Assembly (NCBI GenBank): GCA_023382655.1
Contig: JAHDWK010000003.1
Location: forward strand, 1-64,000
DNA length: 64,000 nt
Direction: 5' to 3'
DNA from: Anaerolineae bacterium
GTDB taxonomy: Bacteria; Chloroflexota; Anaerolineae; Promineifilales; Promineifilaceae
The notes under the pieces were generated by a model that worked only from the letters and a program-made list of their open reading frames with translations, was not told the DNA's origin and searched no databases. Positions 34,052 through 42,383 of this stretch are shown here, piece by piece. Within the stretch, counting starts at the first letter, position 1. Every line of letters begins with the position of its first letter. A program made the translations under genes and the position numbers.

Positions 34052-35348
34052 GAACTATCCACCGCTTGATGAGGGAGAACTGGAGCGACTGCAGCGTGAT
34101 ACTTTCCGCTACTTTGTCAAAGAAGCCAACCCAACGAACGGTCTGGTGCGTGACAACACACGCAGCGATTCGCCGGCCAGCATCACGGCCGTCGGCCTGG
34201 GCTTGTCCGCTTATACCGTGGCCGTGGAACGGGGCTGGGTCAGTCGCGCCGAGGCGGTGGCGCGCGTCCTGACTACGCTACGTTTTTTCAGCCAGGCTCC
34301 CCATGGGCCGGAGCCGGACGCCACCGGCTACAAAGGCTTCTACTATCACTTTCTGGATATGGATAGCGGCCGTCGCGTTTGGCAGTCGGAACTCTCGACG
34401 ATAGACACAACCTTTCTGGTGTCCGGAATGCTGGCGGCCGCTGCCTATTTCGATCAGGACACAGCCAAAGAGCGTGAAATTCGCCAGCTGGCCGACACGC
34501 TATACCGGCGAGTCGAGTGGCCCTGGGCACTCAACGGTGGGTTGACCGTCTCTCATGGCTGGCGCCCGGAAGAGGGTTTTATCAGGTATCGTTGGGAGGG
34601 CTACAACGAAGCCTTGCTCCTTTATGTGCTTGGTATAGCTTCTCCCGCTCACCCCCTACCGCCCAAAAGTTACCAGGCTTGGAGCAAAACATATGTCTGG
34701 CGGGAATTGTATGGAATCGAATATCTTCATGGTGCATCGCTCTTTATGCACCAGCTTTCCCACGGCTGGATAGATTTTCGGGAGATTCAAGATGCGTTCA
34801 TGCGGCAAAAGGGTATCGATTATTTTGAGAATAGCCGGCGGGCTACGTACGTCCAACAGCAATACGCGATGGCTAACCCCCGTGGATTCCGCGGTTACAA
34901 CGGGCACTGCTGGGGAATAACAGCCAGTGATGGCCCCGGTCCGGCGACACGCTGTATTGACGGCGTCGAGCGCCATTTCTTCGATTACCTGGCGCGCGGT
35001 ATTCCCGACGGACCTGATGATGGTACGATTGCCCCGTGGGCGGCCGCCGCATCGTTGCCCTTCGCCCCGGAAATCGTCTTGCCGGCGTTACGCTATTTCA
35101 ACGAAGTCTATCCGGAGATGACCAGCAAATATGGCTTCAAGTGCAGCTTCAATCCCACCTTTACCCGTGAGGGCAGCGCTGAGAGGGGCTGGGTTTCGCA
35201 AGGCTACTATGGCCTGGACCAGGGACCTATCGTCTTGGCATTGGAGAATTATCGCACCGGCTTTTTTTGGAAGTTAATGCAGGGCTGTTCTTACCTTGTC
35301 AGCGGTCTGCGCCGGGCCGGCTTTGCGGGTGGTTGGCTGGCCGGGTAA
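34050..35348 (+). CDS. Glycoamylase-like (GH144-related) glycosidase
   Basis: A 432-residue protein of the Glycoamylase domain family (PF10091, related to GH144 beta-1,2-glucanases): LQRDTFRYFVKEANPTNGLVRDNT at the start, SITAVGLGLSAYTVAVERGWVSRAEAVARVL, GFYYHFLDMDSGRRVWQSELSTIDTTFLVSGMLAAAAYFD, and YNEALLLYVLGIASPAHPL. These form an alpha/alpha toroid. No signal peptide is visible, so it may act in the cytoplasm on imported or stored glucans. The extreme C-terminus is less conserved and basic. A few low-G+C stretches and only one octamer occur, so transfer is possible. Confidence 0.85.
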   Translation: MNYPPLDEGELERLQRDTFRYFVKEANPTNGLVRDNTRSDSPASITAVGLGLSAYTVAVERGWVSRAEAVARVLTTLRFFSQAPHGPEPDATGYKGFYYHFLDMDSGRRVWQSELSTIDTTFLVSGMLAAAAYFDQDTAKEREIRQLADTLYRRVEWPWALNGGLTVSHGWRPEEGFIRYRWEGYNEALLLYVLGIASPAHPLPPKSYQAWSKTYVWRELYGIEYLHGASLFMHQLSHGWIDFREIQDAFMRQKGIDYFENSRRATYVQQQYAMANPRGFRGYNGHCWGITASDGPGPATRCIDGVERHFFDYLARGIPDGPDDGTIAPWAAAASLPFAPEIVLPALRYFNEVYPEMTSKYGFKCSFNPTFTREGSAERGWVSQGYYGLDQGPIVLALENYRTGFFWKLMQGCSYLVSGLRRAGFAGGWLAG

Positions 35349-35387
35349 GGCCATGAGTGAAAGTGACCTGGCCTGCTGTAAGCGCTG

Positions 35388-35651
35388 GTGGCCGACCGGG
35401 ATGATGCTCGTGCCGGCGGCGGGCGGCGGCTCCACATTACACGCTCTGTACTGACGCATGATAATAGTTTGTCAGAAAAAGATTTTGGATTTGGCATGTT
35501 GGGGCTGGTGGATCAGCTCGCCATGAAACAAGGAGATATACCCCTGGCCCACAGCTATTATCGAGCGGCTTTAGCCCTCTACACTGACTTCGGGAACAAG
35601 CCGCTTGCCCTACATGTACAGCAAAAATTGGCTGAGCTTGGGGTTGACTGA
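35388..35651 (+). pseudogene. Probable C-terminal remnant of a TPR protein
   Basis: The frame reads GMLGLVDQLAMKQGDIPLAHSYYRAALALYTDFGNKPLALHVQQKLAELG, one clear TPR unit and the start of another, as found at the C-terminal end of large ATPase/TPR regulators. The part before it (from GTG 35388) is not protein-like and no ribosome binding site exists. I read it as a gene remnant rather than a functional 87-residue protein. Confidence 0.5.
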
Positions 35652-35669
35652 ATATAGACCAGTCTATAT
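35652..35669 (+). promoter_or_regulatory. TetR-type operator upstream of the regulator gene
   Basis: ATATAGAC-CA-GTCTATAT is an 8+2+8 inverted repeat, 22 bases before the regulator ATG. Its core AGACCAGTCT is the reverse complement of the core AGACTGGTCT found upstream of the NmrA gene at 36279, which argues that one regulator binds both. Confidence 0.75.
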
Positions 35670-35691
35670 AATTTTATATGTTGGTGTGAAA

Positions 35692-36258
35692 ATGAGTAAC
35701 AAACGCGACCAGATTATTGAAACCACCTGTCAGTTGATTGAAATACAGGGCTACCACGCCACCGGGCTGAATCAGATTTTGGCGGAGAGCGGCGCGCCTA
35801 AGGGGTCTCTTTATTACTACTTCCCAGAGGGCAAAGAAGAATTGGCGATAGCGGCAATTGAACGCACCAGCCGGGGTATTGAAGGTAACATTCAACAGGT
35901 GATGACGGCCGTGCCCGACCCCATCGGGGCAATCAACCAGTTTATCCTGGGGCTGGCAGAAGTGGTAGAAGCGTCTGGCTTTCGGGCGGGGGGGCCGATT
36001 ACGGCCGTAGCGGTGGAAGCGGCGTCTACCAATGAGCGGCTGCGGCTGGCCTGCCGCGACGCTTACCGGCGGTGGCAGGATACCTTTGCCGCCCGGCTAC
36101 GCGCTGGCGGCTACAGCGACAACCGGGCCGAGTCGCTGTCCACTCTCATCATCGCCGCGCTGGAAGGGGCCATCATTCTCAGCCGCAGCCAACAGGATGC
36201 ACGGCCGTTGCGCCAGGTGGCGGCGGAGATTGACGCCTTATTACAGACAGGGGCATAA
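35692..36258 (+). CDS. TetR/AcrR-family transcriptional regulator
   Basis: A 188-residue repressor. The N-terminal helix-turn-helix reads RDQIIETTCQLIEIQGYHATGLNQILAESGAPKGSLYYYFPEGKEELAIAAI (residues about 4-55), the LmrA/YxaF-like TetR type. The C-terminal half is a ligand-binding helical bundle. ATG 35692 gives the canonical start; the frame upstream overlaps the TPR remnant. A palindromic operator is present just upstream and again before the next gene, so it probably represses itself and the NmrA gene. Confidence 0.92.
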   Translation: MSNKRDQIIETTCQLIEIQGYHATGLNQILAESGAPKGSLYYYFPEGKEELAIAAIERTSRGIEGNIQQVMTAVPDPIGAINQFILGLAEVVEASGFRAGGPITAVAVEAASTNERLRLACRDAYRRWQDTFAARLRAGGYSDNRAESLSTLIIAALEGAIILSRSQQDARPLRQVAAEIDALLQTGA

Positions 36259-36278
36259 TTTTTTTACCGTCGTTATAC

Positions 36279-36288
36279 AGACTGGTCT
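36279..36288 (+). promoter_or_regulatory. Second copy of the TetR-type operator core
   Basis: AGACTGGTCT (flanks ATAC and ACAA) lies 15 bases before the start of the NmrA-family gene. It is a shorter version of the operator at 35652. Confidence 0.7.
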
Positions 36289-36302
36289 ACAAATTGGAGT
36301 GA

Positions 36303-37172
36303 ATGATGAACAACCCTATTTTGGTGACAGGCGCGTCCGGTAACGTGGGGCGCGAAGTGGTGCAAAATTTATTGGCGATGGGGCAGGTGGTGCGGGCGAC
36401 GGCCGTTGATGCGCAGGACGCGCAATATATACCGGGCGGCGCTGAGATTGTCTTGTTTGATTATGCCGACCCGGCCACCTACCATGCTGCGTTCGACGGC
36501 GTGGAAAAGGTATTCCTGTTGCGGCCACCGGCGATTTCGGATGTGGCCCACACCATCAAACCGGCCGTGACCTATGCAGTGGCAGCCGGGGTGAAACATA
36601 TTGTCTTTCTGTCGCTTATTGGCGCAGAGAACAATCATTTTGTGCCTCATTACAAGATTGAAAAGATGCTAGAAACAGTGGGCATGGCCTACACGTTTTT
36701 GCGCGCCGGCTTTTTCATGCAAAACCTGAATACCACGCACCGGGCCGATATTGTTAAAGAGAATGACATTTTCATTCCAGCGGGGCAGGGGCGCACCGCT
36801 TTTATTGACACGCGCGATATTGGCGCGGTGGCCGCCAAAGTGTTGACGGAACCGGGCCACGAAAACACAGCGTATGCACTGACCGGCCATGAGACGTTGA
36901 CGTATGGGGAAGTGGCCGACATTTTCAGCCAGGTGTTAGGGCGGGAAATTCAGTATAGCAATCCCTCCTTACCGAATTTTGCCTGGCGGATGCGGCAGCG
37001 GGGCTATCCCTGGAGCTATATAGGGGTGATGTCTGGCATTTACCTGACAACGCGATTGGGGCTGGCGGAGAAGGTGACCGGGGATACGGCCGTGTTGCTG
37101 GCTCGTCCCCCGATTTCCATGCGTCAATATGTGCAGGATTATGCGTCTGTGTGGCAGGAACATAAAAAGTAA
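36303..37172 (+). CDS. NmrA-like NAD(P)-binding protein
   Basis: A 289-residue atypical short-chain dehydrogenase. The dinucleotide-binding motif ILVTGASGNVGREVVQNLL is at residues 6-24 (Gly-x-x-Gly-x-x-Gly), followed by HIVFLSLIGAENN and YTFLRAGFFMQNL, typical of NmrA/azoreductase-like proteins that bind NAD(P) and may reduce quinones or act as redox sensors. ATG 36303 or the adjacent ATG 36306 (better spacing from GGAG) are both possible. It is controlled by the TetR-type operator at 36279. Confidence 0.88.
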   Translation: MMNNPILVTGASGNVGREVVQNLLAMGQVVRATAVDAQDAQYIPGGAEIVLFDYADPATYHAAFDGVEKVFLLRPPAISDVAHTIKPAVTYAVAAGVKHIVFLSLIGAENNHFVPHYKIEKMLETVGMAYTFLRAGFFMQNLNTTHRADIVKENDIFIPAGQGRTAFIDTRDIGAVAAKVLTEPGHENTAYALTGHETLTYGEVADIFSQVLGREIQYSNPSLPNFAWRMRQRGYPWSYIGVMSGIYLTTRLGLAEKVTGDTAVLLARPPISMRQYVQDYASVWQEHKK

Positions 37173-37247
37173 AAGAACACCTAACGCTTTGGCCGGTCGC
37201 CAGACCATGCCAGGCAAGGGCTGTCAAGGGCAAATTAAAAGGAGAAT

Positions 37248-37694
37248 ATGATGACAACTTATAATCAATCAAACGAGAGGAAGCAGGTAGACAACGGCCG
37301 TGTCTGGAAAGCCGGTTTGCTGGCTATCGGCGCTGCGGTAGTGGCTAACCTGGTCACGTTTTTAATCTTGTCTGCCCTGCTGGAGTTACCGGCCGATTTT
37401 CCGCCGTTGAGCGTGGGCGCCATTGCCTTTCTAACCGCCCTGTTTACATTTGTGGCGGTGGTGGTGTTTGCCGTGGTGGCCCGTGTGGCCAGACGCCCGA
37501 TCCGCACCTACCGGATCATCGCCACTGTCACCTTTGTGATCTCCATCATCCCCAATCTGCTGGCAGCGATGAATCCGGCGTCCTTTCCCTTTCCCGGCGG
37601 TACGTCCACGGCCTTTTTGGTGCTCATTGTCTTCCATGTGGTAGCCTTTCTGGTGACTGTTAGTATATTAACCACAAGGACAGTACGGAAATGA
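37248..37694 (+). CDS. DUF6069-like four-helix membrane protein
   Basis: A 148-residue protein with four membrane helices (about 22-45, 56-80, 90-110, 122-143) and a polar N-terminus. The pattern WKAGLLAIGAAVVANLVTFLI and RPIRTYRIIATVTFVISIIPNLL matches the DUF6069 family as I remember it. Function unknown. It begins with AAAGGAGA and lies 75 bases after the NmrA gene, so it may belong to the TetR-controlled unit. Confidence 0.7.
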   Translation: MMTTYNQSNERKQVDNGRVWKAGLLAIGAAVVANLVTFLILSALLELPADFPPLSVGAIAFLTALFTFVAVVVFAVVARVARRPIRTYRIIATVTFVISIIPNLLAAMNPASFPFPGGTSTAFLVLIVFHVVAFLVTVSILTTRTVRK

Positions 37695-37825
37695 GGTTCT
37701 TCGGGGGTGTGTCGCCCATCCAGACCATGCGCCATAATGAGTTGGGGGAGCTAACGATACCGATACGGGGCTGGCTGGCGTACATCGGCAACCCCGCCTG
37801 GCGCGAGAGTTTTGTGCTGCGATAG
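37691..37825 (+). CDS. 44-residue coupled frame, probably a gene remnant
   Basis: ATG 37691 overlaps the previous stop (ATGA). The peptide MRFFGGVSPIQTMRHNELGE and on ends GWLAYIGNPAWRESFVLR. It looks like the two ends of a larger enzyme joined, or the tail of one. The next gene follows after 7 bases. I cannot tell a functional small protein from a deletion remnant. Confidence 0.4.
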   Translation: MRFFGGVSPIQTMRHNELGELTIPIRGWLAYIGNPAWRESFVLR

Positions 37826-37832
37826 GTGGACC

Positions 37833-38453
37833 ATGAAGATTGACATTTTTCACGACACGGCCTGCCCCTGGTGCCGCATTGGGAAGAGACATTTGCAACT
37901 GGCCCTGGCCGATTGGCCCGAACCCGTGCAAGTTGAATACCACACTTTTTTCTTGAACGACGCCATTCCCCCAGAAGGGTATGAATTTCGCGCCTATATG
38001 CGGCAGAAAGGGAGCAACCGGATTCCGCTGGAACAATTTTTTGACGCACCCCGGCAGCGTGGGGCAGAGGTGGGGCTGGTTTTCAACTTTGAGCAGATCG
38101 AAAAGGCGCCCAATACCACACTGTCTCACCGGTTGATCGCCCTGACGCCGCCAGATCAAAAGGAAGGGGTGATTGATGCGGTGTATGCGGCTTATTTTGA
38201 ACACGGCCGTGACATTGGCGATCTGGACGAACTGGTAGCCGTTGCTGTGGCCTGTGGCCTGGATGCCCAAACCATACGCGCCCAATTACAGGCGGACCAC
38301 GGGCTGGCGCAGGTTTTGGCCGAAGTGGAATGGGCGCGGGCACAGGGAATTAGCGGGGTGCCGTTTTTCATTGTGAACGGCCGTTATGCCTTCAGCGGCG
38401 CCCAACCACCCCACCTCATCCGCCAGGTATTGCAGCAAGCGTCTGCTGACTGA
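37833..38453 (+). CDS. DsbA-family oxidoreductase (FrnE-like)
   Basis: A 206-residue thioredoxin-fold protein. The active-site Cys-Pro-Trp-Cys is at about residues 11-14 (DTACPWCRIGKRHL), followed by the helical insertion of DsbA/2-hydroxychromene-2-carboxylate isomerase relatives and the cis-Pro motif GISGVPFFIVNGRYAFSGAQP near residue 172. It lacks a signal peptide, so like FrnE it is probably cytosolic and acts on thiols in redox stress. ATG 37833 follows AGGTGG. The group NmrA, membrane protein, DsbA-like suggests an oxidative or xenobiotic response unit. Confidence 0.9.
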   Translation: MKIDIFHDTACPWCRIGKRHLQLALADWPEPVQVEYHTFFLNDAIPPEGYEFRAYMRQKGSNRIPLEQFFDAPRQRGAEVGLVFNFEQIEKAPNTTLSHRLIALTPPDQKEGVIDAVYAAYFEHGRDIGDLDELVAVAVACGLDAQTIRAQLQADHGLAQVLAEVEWARAQGISGVPFFIVNGRYAFSGAQPPHLIRQVLQQASAD

Positions 38454-38821
38454 GCGGGCAGCGCCAGGCAAGGAGTAAAACAGCTTTTGTTAACCACATG
38501 GGATCCACCCTTGCCTGTCGCTATTTCGTTTGACGCAACCCGGCGGTAGTGCTACCATCCCGCCATGATCAATTGGCGCGTTTTCGGTTATTATTACCGG
38601 TATCACCACACAACCTCGACGCCGCTGCGCCAATGTGTGGCTGCCTGGCATTAACCGGCAACCCATCACCATGAAATTTGGCAGGACGCGGCGTAAAACC
38701 CGCGTCCTTTTGTTTACCAATAACAGTTCGCAAATGGCACATCATCTTCTTTCTACTTCTTCCTCTTTGCCTCTTTTGTACTTTGCGCCTTTGCGTCAAA
38801 TCATCCATCAGGAGACGAACA
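38454..38821. other. Gene-free stretch: leader region of tyrS
   Basis: No open frame here is convincing. It contains an AGGCAAGG/CCTTGCCT pair about 50 bases apart, a terminator-like hairpin at 38683, and the word TTGCGCCTTTGCGTCAAA at 38783-38800 that recurs upstream of the phosphofructokinase gene. I looked for a T-box (TGGNACC) and did not find one. Confidence 0.6.
38683..38715 (+). terminator. Rho-independent terminator-like hairpin in the tyrS leader
   Basis: AGGACGCGG and CCGCGTCCT form a perfect 9-bp GC-rich stem around CGTAAAAC, followed by TTTGTTT. It lies 107 bases before the tyrS start and 230 bases after the DsbA-like gene, so it may end that transcript or act as an attenuator for tyrS. 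Confidence 0.6.
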
Positions 38822-40105
38822 GTGACCCATAACGCATACGAAGAACTCAAGTGGCGTGGTTTTGTTTATGACCATACCGAGGATGTGCCAGAAGTGCTGG
38901 CAAAGCAAAAAATCACCCTCTATAACGGCTTTGACCCCACCGGGGACAGCCTGCATATCGGCCATCTGGTGCCGATGATGGCCCTGGCGCGGTTACAACG
39001 TTTCGGCCATACGCCGATTGCCCTGGCGGGCGGCGGCACGGGCATGGTGGGCGACCCCAGCGGCCGTTCCGATGAGCGCAATTTGCTGACCCGCGAAGAG
39101 GTAGAGGCCAATCTAGCCAGCATCCAGAAGCAATTGGCCGGGGTGCTGGATTTTGAGGTCAAAAGCAACCCGGCGCGCATTATGAACAATGCCCATTGGC
39201 TAGTGGAGTTGAATTTGCTGGAGTTCTTACGGGATGTGGGCAAACATTTCACGGTGAATTACATGATGGCTAAGGATTCGGTGAAGTCGCGGCTGGCACG
39301 GGAGGATGGCATCTCTTACACCGAATTTAGCTATATGCTGTTACAGGCGTATGATTTTATGCACCTGTTTACCCATCACCACTGCGTGATGCAGATGGGC
39401 GGCAGCGATCAGTGGGGGAACATTGTGGCTGGCGTGGAATTGATTCGTAAGGTGCAGGGGGCGAAGGCGCACGCGCTGGTTTTTCCGCTGATTACGCAGG
39501 CGGATGGGACGAAGTTTGGCAAGACGGCAGCGGGCACCAATGCCTGGCTTTCCGCAAAACGCACGTCGCCGTATCGTTTTTACCAGTTCTGGTACAACAC
39601 AAATGATGCCGATGTGCTCAATTACCTGAAATACTTCACCTGGCGGGATCAACACGAAATTACGGAACTAGAAAACGCGGTGTTTGAACAGCCAGAGCAG
39701 CGGGAGGCGCAGCGGCGGCTGGCGCAGGATGTGACGCGCATGGTGCATGGGGACACGGCCGTACACAAAGCCGAAAAAGCGGCGGCCGTCCTCTTTGGCG
39801 GCGACCTGGAGGGGTTGGATGCAGCCGACATCTGCGACATTTTCGCCGACGTACCCTCCAGCGAGATCGCCCGCACCGACCTGGGTGGTGATGGGTTGCC
39901 GGTGGTGGATTTGCTGGTGAGCAGTGGGCTGGCGAGTTCTAAGGGAGACGGCCGTCGGGCCATTCAAGGCGGCGGCATTTACCTGAACAATCAACGGGTG
40001 GAAGAACCGGGGCAAATGGTGACAGGTGAGCAAAGCATTGACGGTCAATTCCTCATCCTGCGCAAAGGGCGCAAAGCATACCATCTGGTGAAATTGCAAA
40101 GCTAA
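38822..40105 (+). CDS. tyrS: Tyrosyl-tRNA synthetase
   Basis: A 427-residue class I synthetase that charges tRNA-Tyr. Seen: the tyrosine-binding start [30 protein letters not shown] with the HIGH signature (about 35-60), [34 protein letters not shown], the KFGKTAAG (KMSKS-equivalent) loop near residue 230, and a C-terminal S4 RNA-binding domain ([29 protein letters not shown]). The open frame begins at 38678, but GTG 38822 with AGGAG eight bases upstream gives the family's normal start. Confidence 0.95.
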   Translation: MTHNAYEELKWRGFVYDHTEDVPEVLAKQKITLYNGFDPTGDSLHIGHLVPMMALARLQRFGHTPIALAGGGTGMVGDPSGRSDERNLLTREEVEANLASIQKQLAGVLDFEVKSNPARIMNNAHWLVELNLLEFLRDVGKHFTVNYMMAKDSVKSRLAREDGISYTEFSYMLLQAYDFMHLFTHHHCVMQMGGSDQWGNIVAGVELIRKVQGAKAHALVFPLITQADGTKFGKTAAGTNAWLSAKRTSPYRFYQFWYNTNDADVLNYLKYFTWRDQHEITELENAVFEQPEQREAQRRLAQDVTRMVHGDTAVHKAEKAAAVLFGGDLEGLDAADICDIFADVPSSEIARTDLGGDGLPVVDLLVSSGLASSKGDGRRAIQGGGIYLNNQRVEEPGQMVTGEQSIDGQFLILRKGRKAYHLVKLQS

Positions 40106-40192
40106 AGGGGCATCAAAGATTTCGCATATTGCCCAGATTCTCCTTTAATCAGTAAAATCTACGTAATCTTTTGATTATTTCAGGATAAGCGC

Positions 40193-40825
40193 ATGGTTTC
40201 ACCTCAATCTAGACTTGTTACTTCTGAAATGATGCAGACGGGGCAAAGGCCGACGCTTTTTACTGGCGGCGCGTGTAATATCCAGACGGCCGAAGGGCCG
40301 ATCCGCAATCCGGGACGGGACTCGTTGGCCGCCTGGCTGGATGAGATGGGGCTGTCTTATTTTGACCCCCAAATTCATCCCACCACACACGGCCGTGACT
40401 ACATCTGGGAGATTGACGGCCCCCGCGAAAAACAGGCCCGCGAGGAAGCTAAATTGCGGGTGTATGAGATTACACCCACCACGATAGCCGCCATTTCTAT
40501 GTTAGAGATTATGGATGATGCCTGTCACGGCCGTGTTACCATCGTCTGGTTTAATGAAGGGCGCACCTTCGCCCCGTTGGGGCTGGGCGCACGCGACGAA
40601 TTCAAAAATAACGAGACCTTACAGCAGCAAATCGGCGAAACCGCCTACTCACACCTGCTGGCCTACATCAATGCCGGTCGCCAACTGCGTGGCGAAATTG
40701 CCACTCTCCTGGCTAACTGCCCCCATATCACCTTTGTAGACAACCTCGACGAACTCAAAGCTCATATCTTCTCCTTACGCCACTGGCTGCAATTGGAACG
40801 ATCATCTATCCATCCCAAGAGGTAA
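40193..40825 (+). CDS. Possible nucleoside 2-deoxyribosyltransferase-like protein
   Basis: A 210-residue soluble protein. The start PTLFTGGACNIQTAEGPIRNPGRDSLAAWLDEMGLSYFDPQIHP and the later VYEITPTTIAAISMLEIMDDACHGRVTIVWFNEG recall the nucleoside 2-deoxyribosyltransferase-like fold, in which a Tyr/Asp/Glu set binds nucleoside sugars. The match is only moderate and I cannot assign catalytic residues with certainty. The start ATG 40193 follows CAGGATAAG. A 48-residue gene follows after 4 bases. Confidence 0.45.
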   Translation: MVSPQSRLVTSEMMQTGQRPTLFTGGACNIQTAEGPIRNPGRDSLAAWLDEMGLSYFDPQIHPTTHGRDYIWEIDGPREKQAREEAKLRVYEITPTTIAAISMLEIMDDACHGRVTIVWFNEGRTFAPLGLGARDEFKNNETLQQQIGETAYSHLLAYINAGRQLRGEIATLLANCPHITFVDNLDELKAHIFSLRHWLQLERSSIHPKR

Positions 40826-40829
40826 ACCG

Positions 40830-40976
40830 ATGTCAAAATATCCTGTTCAAACCAACAAGCCCAATGCCCCCTGGATGATTTACCGCCTGGAAGAGGATGA
40901 CAAACTGATCACCTATTTTGAACGGGAAGACGAGGCACCCCAGGAAACAGACAAGTTCATCTATCTCAGGGTGTGA
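40830..40976 (+). CDS. 48-residue acidic protein
   Basis: The frame MSKYPVQTNKPNAPWMIYRL and on, rich in Glu/Asp, has AGAGG seven bases before ATG 40830 and starts 4 bases after the previous gene. Its end overlaps the end of the convergent aspS gene by 11 bases. No family recognised. The compact spacing suggests a real small gene. Confidence 0.5.
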   Translation: MSKYPVQTNKPNAPWMIYRLEEDDKLITYFEREDEAPQETDKFIYLRV

Positions 40977-42267
40977 GCCGTTTCTGGTCGCGGGGGAAGA
41001 GTGTAGCCAGACGCACATTGGGCAGCCCCAATAGCTGCATCAGCAGCCGTTCTAACCCGATGGCAAAACCGCCGTGTGGCGGCATTCCATAGCGAAATGC
41101 TTCCAGATAGCTTTCAAACGGTGCAACCGGTAGATTGGCCTTGTCCAGCGCCGCCAGATAGTCATCATAGCGGTGCAGCCGCTGCCCGCCGGTAATCAGT
41201 TCCGTCCCGCGAAACAGCAGGTCAAAGGAGTTGGAGTAGGCAGGGTTGGCGGGATCAGGGTGGGTGTAAAACGGCCGTTTGCCCATTGGATACCCCGTCA
41301 CAAATAAAAAGTCGCTGCCATGTTCCTGCTGCGCCCATTCACCCAACCAGCGCTCATCCTGCGGCGACAGGTCAGGCTCGCCGCGCACATCTACTCCGTG
41401 TAGTTTGAGAATGAGTTCTTGCGCGGCGGCAAAATGGATGTGCGGAATTTCCGGCAATACGGTGGGCAATTGTGCCCCCAACAGGGCCAGTTCCGCCGGG
41501 TAATTTGACGCCAACTCCTGCATAATCCCGGCGATCACTTCTCGCGCCATGCCCATGACGGTGAAATGGTTTTCGATAAAACCAAACTCCACATCCAGGC
41601 TGACGTATTCATTAGCGTGGCGGGTGGTGTCGTGTGGCTCGGCGCGGAACACCGGCCCCACCTCAAAGACGCGGCCAAACACACCCACCATGATCTGCTT
41701 GTAAAATTGCGGGCTTTGCGCCAGGTAAGCCGGACGGCCAAAGTATTTCAGTTCAAAGACGTTGGCTCCGCTTTCCGTAGCCGAAGCGACCAGTTTGGGT
41801 GATTGCACTTCGGTGAAGTGGTGGGCGCTTAAGGTTTTGCGGAAACCGGCCATGGCCCCGGCGGATAACCGGAAAATGGCCTGCCGCGCCGGGTGCCGGT
41901 TCGCCACCACCGCATGATCCAGCAAAGCAGGTAAACCGGCCTTGATTTCCCGTTTGTTGAGGGGAATGGGAAATGGCTCAGTTACGGCCGTGATTACCTC
42001 CACCTTGGGCTGATGCAGTTCCACCCCACCGGGGGCTTGTGGCGTAGCCACAATAACGCCTTCCATCGCTATCACCGACTCCAACGCCAGCCCGGCCAGC
42101 GGTTCCAGGTCAGCCTCACTTTCCGTCACGGCCTGGAGCGTGCCCCAGCCGTCACGCAGCACGATAAACGTCACGCCGCCAAGCTGGCGCAGGTTATGCA
42201 GCCAGCCCATCAGGCGCACCGGCTGCCCTACGTGGGCTGCCGCTTCCACAGTACGAATAGTTTGCAT
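40966..42267 (-). CDS. Aspartyl-tRNA synthetase, archaeal/eukaryal-like (probably non-discriminating)
   Basis: A 433-residue class IIb synthetase with the N-terminal OB-fold anticodon-binding domain (residues about 1-100) and a catalytic core. Motif 2 is FEVGPVFRAEPHDTTRHANEYVSLDVEFGFI (about 213-245); motif 3 is PHGGFAIGLERLLMQLLGLPNVRLATLFPRDQKRLTP at the C-terminus. The ending LFPRDxKRLTP marks the short archaeal-type AspRS, as opposed to AsnRS (...IPFPRxPG) and to the long bacterial AspRS with its insertion domain. Such enzymes often charge both tRNA-Asp and tRNA-Asn. ATG 42267 with AAAGAGGT is used; the frame upstream is the T-box leader. Confidence 0.88.
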   Translation of the reverse strand: MQTIRTVEAAAHVGQPVRLMGWLHNLRQLGGVTFIVLRDGWGTLQAVTESEADLEPLAGLALESVIAMEGVIVATPQAPGGVELHQPKVEVITAVTEPFPIPLNKREIKAGLPALLDHAVVANRHPARQAIFRLSAGAMAGFRKTLSAHHFTEVQSPKLVASATESGANVFELKYFGRPAYLAQSPQFYKQIMVGVFGRVFEVGPVFRAEPHDTTRHANEYVSLDVEFGFIENHFTVMGMAREVIAGIMQELASNYPAELALLGAQLPTVLPEIPHIHFAAAQELILKLHGVDVRGEPDLSPQDERWLGEWAQQEHGSDFLFVTGYPMGKRPFYTHPDPANPAYSNSFDLLFRGTELITGGQRLHRYDDYLAALDKANLPVAPFESYLEAFRYGMPPHGGFAIGLERLLMQLLGLPNVRLATLFPRDQKRLTP

Positions 42268-42289
42268 GATCAACCTCTTTTTTAATTTC

Positions 42290-42343
42290 GTGAGCCGTAA
42301 TCCGTGAACCGTAGTCCGAAGCGCAGTCGGATAACGGATTATG
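42290..42343. repeat. Heptad array between T-box terminator and aspS
   Basis: GTGAGCC-like, GTAATCC, GTGAACC, GTAGTCC, GAAGCGC and, after a 5-base unit, GATAACG, GATTATG, mostly in 7-base phase with an inverted right arm. It lies between the terminator of the T-box and the synthetase start. Confidence 0.7.
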
Positions 42344-42350
42344 ACCAAAT

Positions 42351-42383
42351 AAAAAAGCCCCGTCCTCTTTTGGAGGACGAGGC
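42351..42383 (-). terminator. Terminator of the aspS T-box
   Basis: On the minus strand GCCTCGTCCTC and GAGGACGGGGC form an 11-bp stem (one G-T pair) with loop CAAAA, followed by TTTTTT. The upstream GAGGCAAAAG region can pair alternatively with the T-box, as needed for antitermination. Confidence 0.85.

Noticed and set aside
38565-38655. 29-codon frame before tyrS
   Set aside because: Too short, no ribosome binding site, and inside a leader region with a terminator.
40966-42267. Annotation as asparaginyl-tRNA synthetase
   Set aside because: The C-terminal LFPRDxKRLTP and the core motifs are of the aspartyl type; AsnRS ends differently.
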